Part shown: positions 12,238 through 23,575 of the stretch, one piece after another
How the letters are laid out: the number at the start of each line of letters is the position of its first letter
Position numbering within the stretch: position 1 is the first letter of the stretch
NCBI GenBank assembly: GCA_028583405.1
Contig: CM053257.1
Span: forward strand, 31,677,071-31,741,070
Source of the DNA: Pogonophryne albipinna
Lineage: Eukaryota > Chordata > Actinopteri > Perciformes > Artedidraconidae
Length of the DNA: 64,000 nucleotides
Reading direction: 5' to 3'
Notes under the pieces: model-generated
Seen by the model: only the letters and a program-made list of their open reading frames with translations
Database searches by the model: none
Told to the model about the DNA's origin: nothing
Made by a program: the position numbers and the translations under genes

Positions 12238-12600
12238 TAACAGCAGTGATCAGCACCTGACAGTCATTTCAAAGGGTTTTAAATCGTTTTTTCACTTTTA
12301 AAAACAGCTTTCTGCCCTGGAAATGATTTCTAACCATTATTACCGTTATGGAGGGGCTGCAGGGAGACTTTACCCGGCTTGTAAGCACTCATTCCGGGGT
12401 AATAAAGCCAAGTGCATCACCCTGGAGCTCTTTGTAAGCCCTTCTAACCATTATTACCGTTATGGAGGGGCTGCATGAACACTTTACCCAGCTTTCACAC
12501 ACTTCTTCCTGGCTAAGAAAGCCATGTGCATCACCCTGGAGCTCTGCCTGTGAGTGTGGGACCCTGCCTACAGCAGTGAACCTGCTGCCAGCATACAAAC
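12238..12600 (+). repeat. Module M repeats (two copies)
   Basis: Two copies of a ~120-bp module contain ACCATTATTACCGTTATGG, CTGCAGGGAGACTTTACCCG and CATCACCCTGGAGCTC. The same module recurs at 20.2-23.6 kb and at 28450. Open frames across it are chance products of the repeat. Confidence 0.75.
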
Positions 12601-12924
12601 ATATTAATCAGGCATTTTAACACTTTTTTCCATGAAAATTATTTTTAATCACTATCATGGGGCTATATAAATCAAATTCCGGGTAATTAGGAGCACAATT
12701 GTACCTTTTACTATTTAAATGTATTTGTATTATATATTTTTGGGCTATTAAAATGACATTTCTGGGTGACTTTGTCAGTTTATGGAGCTTAGTCCACAAT
12801 TCCCGGAGGTTCCAGGCCGAATTTGGGAGCTCATAGGCGGCCTGCCATGCGCCCCCACCCGTGGAAAGCAAAAAAAAGTAAAGAAAACGGTCAATTATAT
12901 CTTAAAATAGTCAAAAATGAAGTT
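12601..12924. other. Spacer within the macrosatellite, no gene
   Basis: AT-rich sequence without recognised features, between the module M copies and the duplicated GC-rich module at 12925. Confidence 0.5.
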
Positions 12925-13180
12925 TTTTAAAATTCTCGAAAAAACGGCTAAGTGCCCACGGAGGAGGGGCTAAAAAAAAACTCAAGTCTTAGGCGCTTCC
13001 GGCGGAAGCCCCGGACACAATTTCACCCCCACCTTTCATTTTACAAGGGAGAGGGGTTTCGAGACCTCCCTTCCTCCGTCAATTATTTCTATTCATCTTT
13101 TCCAAGCTACCATCTGCACGAAATCAGAAACCCGGTTTTTGAGAGCACTTAGAAAAAAACGGCTGTTTCACATCATGGAG
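12925..13180 (+). repeat. GC-rich ~240-bp module, copy 1
   Basis: ACGGCTAAGTGCCCACGGAG, GGCGCTTCCGGCGGAAGCCC and CGAGACCTCCCTTCCTCCGT recur at 15480-15720 with few changes. In both places the module is followed by the TGGAGGAAT repeats. Confidence 0.8.
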
Positions 13181-14280
13181 GAATGTGTCCGCTACAAGAG
13201 TGCTTTGGCTCGGATACAATTGTTGCCTGGAGGACCCCCAATCATGGTTCTTAACACACTTTAAGTTTTTGAACGTGCCTCTGGAGGAATACAAGGGGCG
13301 TTGTCACGTAATTACGATACACTATTTTGGGATACAATTTATCCATTTTCACCCCTTCCTCTGGTTCTTCCAAAAGTTAACTTGCTTTTTCTGCCTCTGG
13401 AGGAATGTAAGGGAGTTGCCAGGGGACTTTACCTGCATTATGGTGCACTATTTTCGGATACATTTTATCCATTTTCACCCTTTTCTATGGTTCTCCAAAA
13501 AGATAACAGAGTATTTCCAGACTCTGGAGGAATGTAAGGGGAGTTGCCAGGGGACTTTACCTGCATTATGGTGCACTATTTTCGGATACATTTTATCCAT
13601 TTTCACCCTTTTCTATGGTTCTTCCAAAAGTTAACTTGAACTTTTTCTGCCTCTGGAGGAATGTAAAGGGAGTTGCCAGGGGACTCTACCCGCCTTATGG
13701 AACACTATCTTGGGGTACTTTTATCCATTTTCACCCCTTTTTTATGGTTCTCCAAAAAGATAACAGAGTATTTCCAGACTCTGGAGGAATGTAAGGGGAG
13801 TTGCCAGGGGACTTTACCTGCATTATGGTGCACTATTTTCGGATACATTTTATCCATTTTCACCCTTTTCTATGGTTCTTCCAAAAGTTAACTTGAACTT
13901 TTTCTGCCTCTGGAGGAATGTAAAGGGAGTTGCCAGGGGACTCTACCCGCCTTATGGAACACTATCTTGGGGTACTTTTATCCATTTTTCACCCCTTTTT
14001 TATGGTTCTCCAAAAAGATAACAGAGTATTTCCAGACTCTGGAGGAATGTAAGGGGAGTTGCCAGGGGACTCTACCCGCCTTATGAAACACTATTTTGGG
14101 GTACTTTTATCCATTTTCACCCCTTTCCTATGGTTCTCCAAAAAGATAACAGAGTATTTCCAGACTCTGGAGGAATGTAAGGGGAGTTGTCAGGGGACTC
14201 TACCTGCATTATGAAGCAGTATTTTCGGATACATTTGGCGGCTTTTCATGGTTCTCCCAAAGGCGAACTCAGACTTTTTC
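13181..14280 (+). repeat. IGS-like tandem repeats, ~128-bp period
   Basis: CTCTGGAGGAAT recurs about every 128 bp (near 13279, 13398, 13521, 13652, 13780, 13908, 14037, 14166). Two types alternate, one preceded by TTTTTCTGCC and one by TTTCCAGA, giving a ~256-bp higher-order repeat. They lie just upstream of the ETS/18S-like segment, where rDNA spacer repeats normally sit. Frames of up to 149 codons across the array are repeat artefacts. Confidence 0.8.
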
Positions 14281-14723
14281 CTGATTTCTCACTGATCGAA
14301 TGGTAAACGCGACCCGCCATCGGAGGGCCTTCTCCCCCGGTCCACGTGCCGGTGCTTTGGCTGTCGGTTCCTCCGAACTGCGGGTTCGACTCTAACGGCC
14401 GGGAGGGTGTGTGTGTGGGGGTAACCCTGCGTGTCTCTTCCCTCCCGGGCCGCCCGATATGAAGCGTGACCGAGACGAACCGTCTGACTCAGGGGTCCCA
14501 CCACGGGTCCCGCAGCGGGACGGAGGTTCCGGGCTGGAACCACCCCACCTCCGCCGCGCTGCGCCCGGCAAAAACTCATGTTTCTCTTACCCTCCACTGT
14601 TGCATAGCGGCCTTCGTCGGCTGCGGCATTCAGCAATTGGCCTTGCTCCGGGCACCGGTTCCCCCGGGGACCAGTGTTCGGTGGCTTCACATGATATAGG
14701 GTCGACCCTACTTCATCACAGGC
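14281..14723 (+). other. 5' ETS-like rDNA segment
   Basis: This GC-rich stretch, unlike the AT-rich surroundings, leads directly into sequence resembling the start of 18S rRNA. That is the position of the 5' external transcribed spacer in a ribosomal unit. A second copy of its beginning (GACCCGCCATCGGAGGGCC) occurs at 14847. The assignment rests mainly on the 18S-like end, since ETS sequences are poorly conserved. Open frames on both strands are compositional. Confidence 0.5.
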
Positions 14724-14770
14724 TACCTGTTTGATCCTGGGTAACAACCATATGTGCTTGTCTGCAAAGA
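14724..14770 (+). pseudogene. 18S rRNA 5' end, degenerate relic
   Basis: TACCTGTTTGATCCTGGG matches the universal 18S start TACCTGGTTGATCCTGCC at 15 of the first 16 positions. It is followed, with small insertions, by CATATG, CTTGTCT and AAAGA in the order and spacing of the first ~45 nt of eukaryotic 18S rRNA. After 14770 the similarity stops. This is a truncated, mutated relic, not a working rRNA gene. Confidence 0.65.
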
Positions 14771-15475
14771 GGGAACTGCCTGGTCCTGCCCTGGTGTTCC
14801 TCTACGGCTAGTGTCCAGCCGTCAGCTGTGCTAACAGCAAGTTTGACCCGCCATCGGAGGGCCTTCTCCCCGGGTCCACATGCCGGTGCTTGGCGGTCGG
14901 AATAATAATATTTTACAGGGCTCAGGGGTCTGCACTTTGAAGCTCCTGGAGCGGACAGATATATGTGTATTTGCCTGAATGATGGAAATAAACAAAAAAT
15001 GCTATTTTACAGGACATGACGGATATAGGTGTATTTTCACTGCTTTTTGGAAATACACGAAATGTGATTTTGCAGGGCGACACGCAGCTCATTTTACCCA
15101 TGTGATGTGGTGCAGTACATTACGGAGCTGTCGTTTAACCAACGTGATGTACCAGGGGCATGAGGTTCTGTAGGGTGTGAACATCTGAGTTTAGTCCGTG
15201 GTGGAGTGCTTAAGTCCGGGGGCCCGGGGTCTCACGGTGTGCGATGTTATGGAAGTGCGCATGTTAGGGATATATGCTGGGGCTGTGAAGAAGGCCGAAT
15301 ATGGATGCTAGTGGGCGGACAGTAAAGCACCGCAAACTCCACCCCCCCCCCCCCCCCCTTTAAGGCTCCCATGGGCACGAGGTTCTCGAGGGTGTGATCA
15401 TCTGGGTTTAGTCCGTGGGGGAGTGCTTAATTTCGGGGTCCCGGGGTCTCACGGTGCGAGGTTATGGAGGTTATT
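14771..15475 (+). repeat. Second ETS-like piece and flanking repeat of the recombinase gene
   Basis: 14847-14902 repeats the ETS-like start (CCATCGGAGGGCCTTCTCC, CCACATGCCGGTGCTTGGC). 15276-15475 (GAATATGGATGCTAGTGGGC, a C homopolymer near 15341-15358, GATCATCTGGGTTTAGTCCG) recurs at 19505-19806 on the other side of the recombinase gene. No gene is supported. Confidence 0.65.
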
Positions 15476-15476
15476 C

Positions 15477-16380
15477 GAAATTCTCAAAAAACGGCTAAGT
15501 GCCAACGGAGGAGGGGCTCACAAAAACTCAAGTCTTCGGCGCTTCCGGCGGAAGCCCCGGACACATTTTCACCCCCACGTTTCATTTTACAAGGGAGAGG
15601 GGCTTCGAGACCTCCCTTCCTCCGTCAAATAAATCTATTCATCTTTTCCAAGCTACCATCTGCACGAAATCGGAAACCCGGTTTTTGAGAGCACTTAGAA
15701 AAAAAACGGCTGTTTCACATCATGGAGGAATGTGTCCGCTACATGAGTGCTTTGGCTCGGATACAATTGTTGCCTGGAGGACCCGAATCATGGTTCTTAA
15801 CAAACTTCAAGTTTTTGAACGTGCCTCTGGAGGAATTCAAGGAGAGTTGTTACGGAATAATGAGACACTATTTCGGATACAATTGTTGCCTGGATGACCC
15901 AAATCATGGTTCTTAACAAACTTTAAGTTTTTGAACGTGCCTCTGGAGGAATTCAAGGAGAGTTGTCACGGAATAATGAGACACTATTTCGGATACAATT
16001 GTTGCCTGGAGGACCCGAATCATGGTTCTTAACAAACTTTAAGTTTTTGAACGTGCCTCTGGAGGAATTCAAGGAGAGTTGTTACGGAATAATGAGACAC
16101 TATTTCGGATACAATTGTTGCCTGGAGGACCCTAATCATGGTTCTTAACAAACTTTAAGTTTTTGAACGTGCCTCTGGAGGAATTCAAGGAGAGTTGTCA
16201 CGGAATAATGATGCACTATTTCCGGATACATTTGGCCGGTTTTCATGGTACTCCAAAAAAGATAACAGAGTATTTCCAGACTCTGGAGGACTGCAAGGGA
16301 AGTTTGATGGGACTCTACCCGCATTATGATGCACTATTTTCGGATACTTTTCCACGCAGTTTTGGCCCCCGCCTTGCCTG
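15477..16380 (+). repeat. GC-rich module copy 2 and ~119-bp IGS-like repeats
   Basis: 15480-15720 repeats the module at 12925-13180. Then CCTCTGGAGGAATTCAAGG recurs at about 15823, 15942, 16061 and 16178. Alternate copies read GTTACGG and GTCACGG, again a two-unit pattern. Frames of 60-130 codons here are repeat artefacts. Confidence 0.8.
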
Positions 16381-16593
16381 GAGGATAGGACCGAGATATG
16401 ACAGGGATCTCTGCCCGCCTAACGAGTGCCTAAATGGGACACCTTTCGCACGATGATGCAAATGAACAAAACAATGTTTTGAAAATAAACTAGATAGATT
16501 TGACAGGGGTCTTCCTAGTTCGCTGAGTGCAACTTTCCTTCTTTGTCGCCCCCGGTTCTATACATTATACTGGGTACACTTCCCGGTACCAAA

Positions 16594-19139
16594 ATGCTCA
16601 TGCATACAGATAGGATGTTGATCGGTTGTCCGATCTGTAAAACGTCCTACAGGGCCCTCAGCAAGCATTTGCAAAGGCACCATAGTGTGCATAATTTAGT
16701 TGAACGAAAAATTCTGCTGTTGTTGGCCAATGGACGTACAAACATTAGGCTCCATCCATGCACCATTGCAGGATGTGAATATAGCGGGACAAGGCTGGAC
16801 CGGCACTTGGACAGAGACCATGTTGAGCTGTCCCGAGAGGAGATACATGTGGTCGTAAATAAAGTAAAAATGACAGTAGCAACGAAGGAGCTTCATGACC
16901 TTCGATTGAAAAACCCTCCAGTTGCGATGATTACCTCTTGGGAGGTGGACTATGAGGGTGATGAGGTCCTGTCACCACCTCCACCCTTGTCCCCAGTGAT
17001 TTCATGTCACAAACCGGAGTGTATTGAATGGAGGATGGAGGCAACCACCATGAGGAATCAGAGGGACATGTATGCTGCTGGGGTGAAAGCCCTGCGCAGC
17101 AAGCTGCAGAAGATGATAAAAAACAAGCGACAGAGGAGGAACCGGAGGGCCGAGGACATGCATGGGTTCGATGAAGAGGATGGGGAGGAACAAGAGCGGG
17201 TGTTTCTAAATAAACGACCCCGAACAGAGGCAACACCAAAGAGGCAGTCCAAGTCCAAAGGTCCCTCCTTCAGCAAGTCCCCCATTCCCTCGCGCAGCAA
17301 GTCTCCCATTCCCTCGTGCAGCAAGTCCCCCATTGCCTCTCAGACACCTGTATCCAGCTCCTCTGAACCGGCATCCATAGATACAGAGGCCTCGTCAACC
17401 TCTCCTCCCATAAATTCCCACTGGTTCAGCGGCAGGGGCCGGGGGAATATAATGCGGGAAATAACATTCCCACCCATCATGGGTAAGTGTGTTGAATAAC
17501 AACAACAAATGCAGTTTCTGTAACACACAATGTGTTGTCATTAAAGTACTGTTATGTTTCACAGAGGAGTATCTACAAGGATATCGGGAGCATTACGAGG
17601 GCATCGACCCAACAGTGAGGCTCCACGAAAACGCAGTCTCCAAACTAAGCAGAGTCAAATCGTTCCTAAGCTTCATGGCACACGGTTTCAAACGCCTGTC
17701 TGACTGGCTCTTTCTGAGGGATCTGAAGAGGATACGTGGGTGAGTAACATCAAAAAACTGTCCATGATGTTACCATCATTGTGTGTGTTCTCCACATTGA
17801 CGCAATACGATGTACTGATGCGTTTTCCTTTGCCAACAGCTGGTCCCGGAGCCTGATAAAGTCAAGCCTACAGGTCACGACCTCTGACTTCTATATCAAA
17901 AATACATCACAATTTCTCAAGTACATGGCAGACACACCATGCAAGGGGAGCAGGCTCAACCAATACGACATGATTGTAATCAAACGGGAAGTTGTTGCCA
18001 TCCTGAAGTCCCTGAGGAAGAAGGTGCTTATCCACCAGATGCAGGTGAAGCGGGACAAGATGGAAGGTCTGCCGAGCCATAAAGACATCATGGCATGTTT
18101 GACTGCGGCCAACACTCGCATCCCTCAGCTCCTGGACGTGATGGCCAGCAATCCGACTACCGCAACCCGGCTATTGCTCTATGGGTACATGACCCTCCAT
18201 TGGAGCTGCATTTATGGCCACCGTCCGGGGGTCTACTCCAACATGACCAACGCCGAGGTCCGAAAGGCGGAGACAACTGGCACTGCCTTTGGCTACCTCA
18301 TCCACGTGAGTGCTATTACAAAATGTGTTTGTTCTGGCAGTGATAAACATGTTGTGCATGATTGATATTTGTATTGACGCTCTCTACCTCTGTCATAACA
18401 GGTAAGCAACCACAAGACGGCCAACGCGTTTGGTGAAGCGCAGCTGTACCTCACCATAGAAGAATTCGGATGGATGAAGAGGTGGCTGGAAATCAAGGGG
18501 ACGCTGACCTGCACCCAGAACCGCTACTTCCTATACACAGCGGGGAAGAACACGTCGAGGAACCTTGCCTACTTCCTGAGGTTGGCATGGGCTGATGTGG
18601 GACTAAACGGTCCCATTAACTTCACCGACCTCCGCACAGTCCACGCAGATAATGCGAAGAGGTTTCAGGACATAGGCAACCGCCAAAGAGTGAGTGATTT
18701 CATGTGTCACAACACTGCAACTGCAGACAAATTTTATGCCAATAATCCTTCTTTGAAGGAGGCTGCGGAAATACGGCTGCTCTTCACAGAGTCACTGCAA
18801 GCAGCGGCAGCAGCAGCAGCATCAGGGGGGAGTGAAGACAACTTGGGGGACATTGACAGTGACAGCTCTGGAGAGGTGCATAGCCCCACTCCCGACCAAG
18901 ACTCCCCCGATGCCGAGACGTCAGATGAAGAATTCTACTTCAACTTCAACGCTTGGAGAGTGGCGAAGAGGGAACAGTCAATGGCCGAACACAGTCCCTC
19001 AGACATGGGTGAAGAGAGGGTGTCATACTCTGCACCAACTTCACCCGATACGGACAATGTTACCAGTGCACAAGCCACTGACCAACTTGTAAATATGAAA
19101 TGTGTTGTTCAACTCAGTCCCCTTGTGCTGGATGAGTGA
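16594..19139 (+). CDS. Zinc-finger tyrosine recombinase, Crypton-like, intact
   Basis: Four exons (16594-17482, 17565-17739, 17840-18305, 18402-19139) join with GT-AG introns of 82, 100 and 96 bp into 2268 nt, 755 residues, no lesion. The ATG at 16594 is chosen because the longer open frame lacks an upstream ATG. Two zinc-finger-like motifs come first: C12-C15-H25-H29/30 and C56-C61-H71-H76. A basic stretch (KNKRQRRNRR) and three SKSPIPS-type repeats follow. The C-terminal half has a complete tyrosine recombinase set: R483 (GHRPG), K515 (NHKT), R588 (DLRTVHADNA), H613 and Y622 (MCHNTATADKFY; H to Y spacing 9). The tail is acidic and serine-rich. Crypton transposons encode such a recombinase without reverse transcriptase, which fits; a domesticated or DIRS-derived gene is the alternative. 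It sits inside the macrosatellite, flanked by direct repeats (15276-15475 and 19505-19806). Confidence 0.82.
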
Positions 19140-19208
19140 CTAATGTTAGCATGTTATAAAGCGACCATGTCAATGTATATAGTTCTGTAATGCATGTTTA
19201 TTTATTGT

Positions 19209-19214
19209 AATAAA
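19209..19214 (+). promoter_or_regulatory. Polyadenylation signal of the recombinase gene
   Basis: AATAAA 70 nt after the stop codon, followed by a GTTTGTT stretch. The close, canonical signal supports the gene being a transcribed unit. Confidence 0.65.
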
Positions 19215-19259
19215 GTTTGTTAAAATTACTTACTTGGTCCTCTTTTTTAAAAACTATTA

Positions 19260-19844
19260 CACCCTAGTTGAGTTGGGAGTGGAGAATGATGAGTTGGCTC
19301 CGGATAATTGGAGCGGAACAAGTGACAATAGTGAGTAGCATGAGAGGAAAGGTAAAGCAATATGCTGGAAATAAGGGTGTTTTCCCCTTCAGGGTCCCCA
19401 GGGGCACGAGGTTCTGGTGGTGTGCATGGAGGGGTGCTCAAGTGTTGGAGGATGTGTAAGGCAGAGGAGGGTAAAAAAAAGTTAAAGTGTGAACCTCCAG
19501 CAGGGCAGGTGGGGCTGTGAATAAAGCCGAATATGGATGCTGGTGGGCGGACAGTAAAGCACCACACAATCCACCACCTTTAAGTGTTACCAGGGCCATG
19601 AGAACATCCTCCGCAGGAGGGTGGGTGGGGCTGTTAATAAGGATGAATATGGATGCTGGTGGGCGGACTGTAAAGCACCGCAAACTACACCCCCCCTTTA
19701 AGGTTACCAGGGGCACGAGGTTCTTGAGGGTGTGATCATCTGGGTTTAGTCCGTGGGGGAGTGCTTAAGTTCGGGGGCCCGGGGACCCACGGTGCGCGAG
19801 GTTATGGTAGTGTGCCTGTCAGGGAGAGATGCTGGAGCACTTTA
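19260..19844 (+). repeat. Repeats flanking the recombinase gene on the right
   Basis: Three diverged copies of a ~120-bp unit (GAATATGGATGCTGGTGGGC, AAAGCACC) lie here, and 19505-19806 matches 15276-15475 left of the gene. Open frames on both strands follow the repeat period and are not genes. Confidence 0.7.
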
Positions 19845-21277
19845 CCCGCCTTGTAAGCCCTTCTTCCCGGGTAAAACAATCAATGTATTTCCGCCTGCTT
19901 TCCTTCAGCACCTGACAGCCTGTTTGCTCATGTCAGGTCGAGATGCTGGAGCTGTTTAGTCCGTATTTTAGGGCTCTGTGAGCGGCTACAAATAGGTGCT
20001 TTTCCGGTACATTTCATGGAAGTCTGAGATAGCCTGTTTGCTCATGTCAGGTCGAGATGCTGGAGCTCTGTACCCGCCTTGTAAGCCCTTATTCCCGGGT
20101 AAAACAATCAATGTATTTCCGCCTGCTTTCCTTCAGCACCTACCTATTTCCGCCTGCTTTCCATCAGCACCTGACAGTCATTTCAAAGGGATTTACATCG
20201 TTTTTTCACTTTTAAAAACAGCTTTCTGCCCTGGAAATGACTTCTAACCATTATTACCGTTGTGGAGGGGCTGCAGGGAGACTTTACCCAGCGTCCACAC
20301 ACTCATTCCGGGGTAATAATGCCATGTGCATCCCCCTGGAGCTCTGCCTGTGAGTGGGGGACCCTGCTTACAGCCGTACTTATGTCCTTGTACATTTCAC
20401 GAGTCAAATGTGGATGAAATGGACGGATTCCTGTACATTTCATGTACATTTCACGAGTCAAATGTGGATGAAATGGACAGGTTTCAAGCTGTTTTCCGGG
20501 GTTACAAGGCAATGATTTCTAACCATTATTACCGTTATGGAGGGGCTGCAGGGACACTTAACCCGCCTTGTAAGCCCTTCTTCCCGGGTAAAACAATCAA
20601 TGTATTTCCGCCTGCTTTCCTTCAGCACCTGACAGCCTGTTTGCTCATGTCAGGTCGAGATGCTGGAGCTGTTTAGTCCGTATTTTAGGGCTCTGTGAGC
20701 GGCTACAAATAGGTGCTTTTCCGGTACATTTCATGGAAGTCTGAGATAGCCTGTTTGCTCATGTCAGGTCGAGATGCTGGAGCTCTGTACCCGCCTTGTA
20801 AGCCCTTATTCCCGGGTAAAACAATCAATGTATTTCCGCCTGCTTTCCTTCAGCACCTACCTATTTCCGCCTGCTTTCCATCAGCACCTGACAGTCATTT
20901 CAAAGGGATTTACATCGTTTTTTCACTTTTAAAAACAGCTTTCTGCCCTGGAAATGACTTCTAACCATTATTACCGTTGTGGAGGGGCTGCAGGGAGACT
21001 TTACCCAGCGTCCACACACTCATTCCGGGGTAATAATGCCATGTGCATCCCCCTGGAGCTCTGCCTGTGAGTGGGGGACCCTGCTTACAGCCGTACTTAT
21101 GTCCTTGTACATTTCACGAGTCAAATGTGGATGAAATGGACGGATTCCTGTACATTTCATGTACATTTCACGAGTCAAATGTGGATGAAATGGACAGGTT
21201 TCAAGCTGTTTTCCGGGGTTACAAGGCAATGATTTCTAACCATTATTACCGTATGGAGGGGCTGCAGGGACACTTAA
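19845..21277 (+). repeat. 717-bp tandem duplication
   Basis: The block 19845-20561 is followed by a near-identical copy at 20562-21277. The only difference I notice is one base lost in the copied ACCGTTATGG near 21251. Identical 83-codon frames 717 bp apart (19996 and 20713) reflect the duplication. The third copy is partial (21278 on). Near-identity suggests a recent or gene-converted duplication, or an assembly artefact. Confidence 0.85.
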
Positions 21278-22860
21278 CCCGCCTTGTAAGCCCTTCTTCC
21301 CGGGTAAAACAATCAATGTATTTCCGCCTGCTTTCCTTCAGCACCTGACAGCCTGTTTGCTCATGTCAGGTCGAGATGCTGGAGCTGTTTAGTCCGTATT
21401 TTAGGGCTCTGTGAGCGGCTACAAATAGGTGCTTTTCCGGTACATTTCATGGAAGTCTGAGATAGCCTGTTTGCTCATGTCAGGTCGAGATGCTGGAGCT
21501 GTTTAGTCCGTATTTTAGGGCTCTGTGAGCGGCTACAAATAGATGCTTTTCCGGTATATTTCATGGAAGTCTGAGATAGCCTGTTTGCTCATGTCAGGTC
21601 GAGATGCTGGAGCACTGTACCCGCCTTGTAAGCCCTTATTCCGGGTAAAACAATCAATGTATTTCCGCCTGCTTTCCTTCAGCACCTGACAGCCTGTTTG
21701 CTCATGTCAGGTCGAGATGCTGGAGCTGTTTAATCCGATTTTTAGCAGTCCTTTCCCCGCAGAAACTAGTTTAAATCACCGTTGTCACTATTGTGGGGAT
21801 TTAGGAATGTACCTGTGTGTGTTGTGGAGCTTCCCTGCACTTTAAATCCATTGATTTGCCCTTTGTTTAGGGTTTTTGACTGTTTTTGCACTGTGCTCAC
21901 TTGGCTGATGCGCCCTCCTGTGGGGACACATGATAACTGCACTCAAATGGCTTTTTAAACGGTTTTAAATCGTTTTTTCACTTTTAAAAACAGCTTTCTG
22001 CCCTGGAAATGATTTCTAACCATTATTACCGTTATGGAGGGGCTGCAGGGAGACTTAACCCGCCTTGTAAGCCCTTCTTCCTGGGTAAAACAATCAATGT
22101 ATTTCCGCCTGCTTTCCATCAGCCCCTGACAGTCATTTCAAAGGGTTTTAAATCGTTTTTTCACTTTTAAAAACAGCTTTCTGCCCTGGAAATGATTTCT
22201 AACCATTGTTACCGTTATGCAGGGTCTGCAGGGAGACTTTACCCGGCTTGTAAGCACTCATTCCGGGGTAATAAGGCCATGTGCATCACCCTGGAGCTCT
22301 GCCTGTGAGTGTGGGACCCTGCTTACAGCAGTGAACCTGCTGCCGGGGTTACATGGCAATGATTTCTAACCATTATTACCGTTATGGAGGGGCTGGAGCA
22401 CTGTACCCGCCTTGTAAGCCCTTATTCCCGGGTAAAACAATCAATGTATTTCCGCCTGCTTTCCTTCAGCACCTACCTATTTCCGCCTGCTTTCCATCAG
22501 CACCTGACAGTCATTTCAAAGGGTTTTAAATCGTTTTTTCACTTTTAAAAACAGCTTTCTGCCCTGGAAATGATTTCTAACCATTATTACCGTTATGCAG
22601 GGTCTGCAGGGAGACTTTACCCGGCTTGTAAGCACTCATTCCGGGGTAATAAGGCCATGTGCATCACCCTGGAGCTCTGCCTGTGAGTGTGGGACCCTGC
22701 TTACAGCAGTGAACCTGCTGTCGGGGTTACATGGCAATGATTTCTAACCATTATTACCGTTATGGAGGGGCTGCAGGGAGACTTTACCCGGCTTTTAAAC
22801 ACTCATTCCGGGGTAATAAAGCCATGGGCATCACCCTGGAGCTCTGCCTGTGAGTGTGGG
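21278..22860 (+). repeat. Mosaic of module M and 717-unit fragments
   Basis: Rearranged pieces of the 717-bp unit (CATGTCAGGTCGAGATGCTG, CTGTGAGCGGCTACAAATAG) alternate with module M copies (near 22010, 22200, 22370, 22575 and 22745). No gene is visible. 21750-21960 is less repetitive and holds nothing recognised. Confidence 0.7.
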
Positions 22861-23575
22861 ACCCTGCTTACAGCCGTACTTATGTTCTTGTGCATTTCAC
22901 GAGTCAAATGTGGATGAAATGGACAGATTCCCGTACACTTCATGTACATTTCACGAGTCAAATGTACATGAAATGGACAGATTCCTTTCCATGTCATGTA
23001 CATTTCACGAGTCAAATGTGGATGAAATGGACAGATTCCCGTACACTTCATGTACATTTCACGAGTCAAATGTACATGAAATGGACAGATTCCTGTCCAT
23101 GTCATGTACATTTCACGAGTCAAATGTGGATGAAATGGACATGTTTCAAGCTGTTTTCCGGGGTTACATGGCAATGATTTCTAACCATTATTACCGTTAT
23201 GGAGGGGCTGCAGGGAGACTTTACCCGGCTTTTAAACACTCATTCCGGGGTAATAAAGCCATGGGCATCACCCTGGAGCTCTGCCTGTGAGTGTGGGACC
23301 CTGCTTACAGCCGTACTTATGTTCTTGTGCATTTCACGAGTCAAATGTGGATGAAATGGACAGATTCCCGTACACTTCATGTACATTTCAAGAGTCAAAT
23401 GTACATGAAATGGACAGATTCCTGTCCATGTCATGTACATTTCACGAGTCAAATGTGGATGAAATGGACAAGTTTCAAGCTGTTTTCCGGGTTACATGGC
23501 AATGATTTCTAACCATTATTACCGTTATGGAGGGCTGCAGGGAGACTTTACCCGGCTTTTAAACACTTATTTGCA
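22861..23575 (+). repeat. ~62-bp tandem repeats with half-palindromes
   Basis: Units contain TACATTTCACGAGTCAAATG followed by TGGATGAAATGGACAG or TACATGAAATGGACAG, alternating. There are five units at 22890-23140 and three at 23325-23470, separated by one module M. Open frames on both strands track the repeat. Confidence 0.8.

Noticed and set aside
13185..13891. Repeated 72-149-codon open frames
   Set aside because: Their peptides repeat with the ~128-bp DNA period and shift frame between units, so they come from the tandem repeat and not from a gene.
14289..14747. 107- and 152-codon frames on both strands
   Set aside because: They lie in GC-rich ETS-like sequence where long chance frames are expected; no domain is visible and the 18S-like end argues for RNA-derived DNA.
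22803..23505. Open frames with repeated FHESNVDEMD-like or HLTREMYM peptides
   Set aside because: Both strands and several frames are open with the same period; they are products of the ~62-bp repeat.
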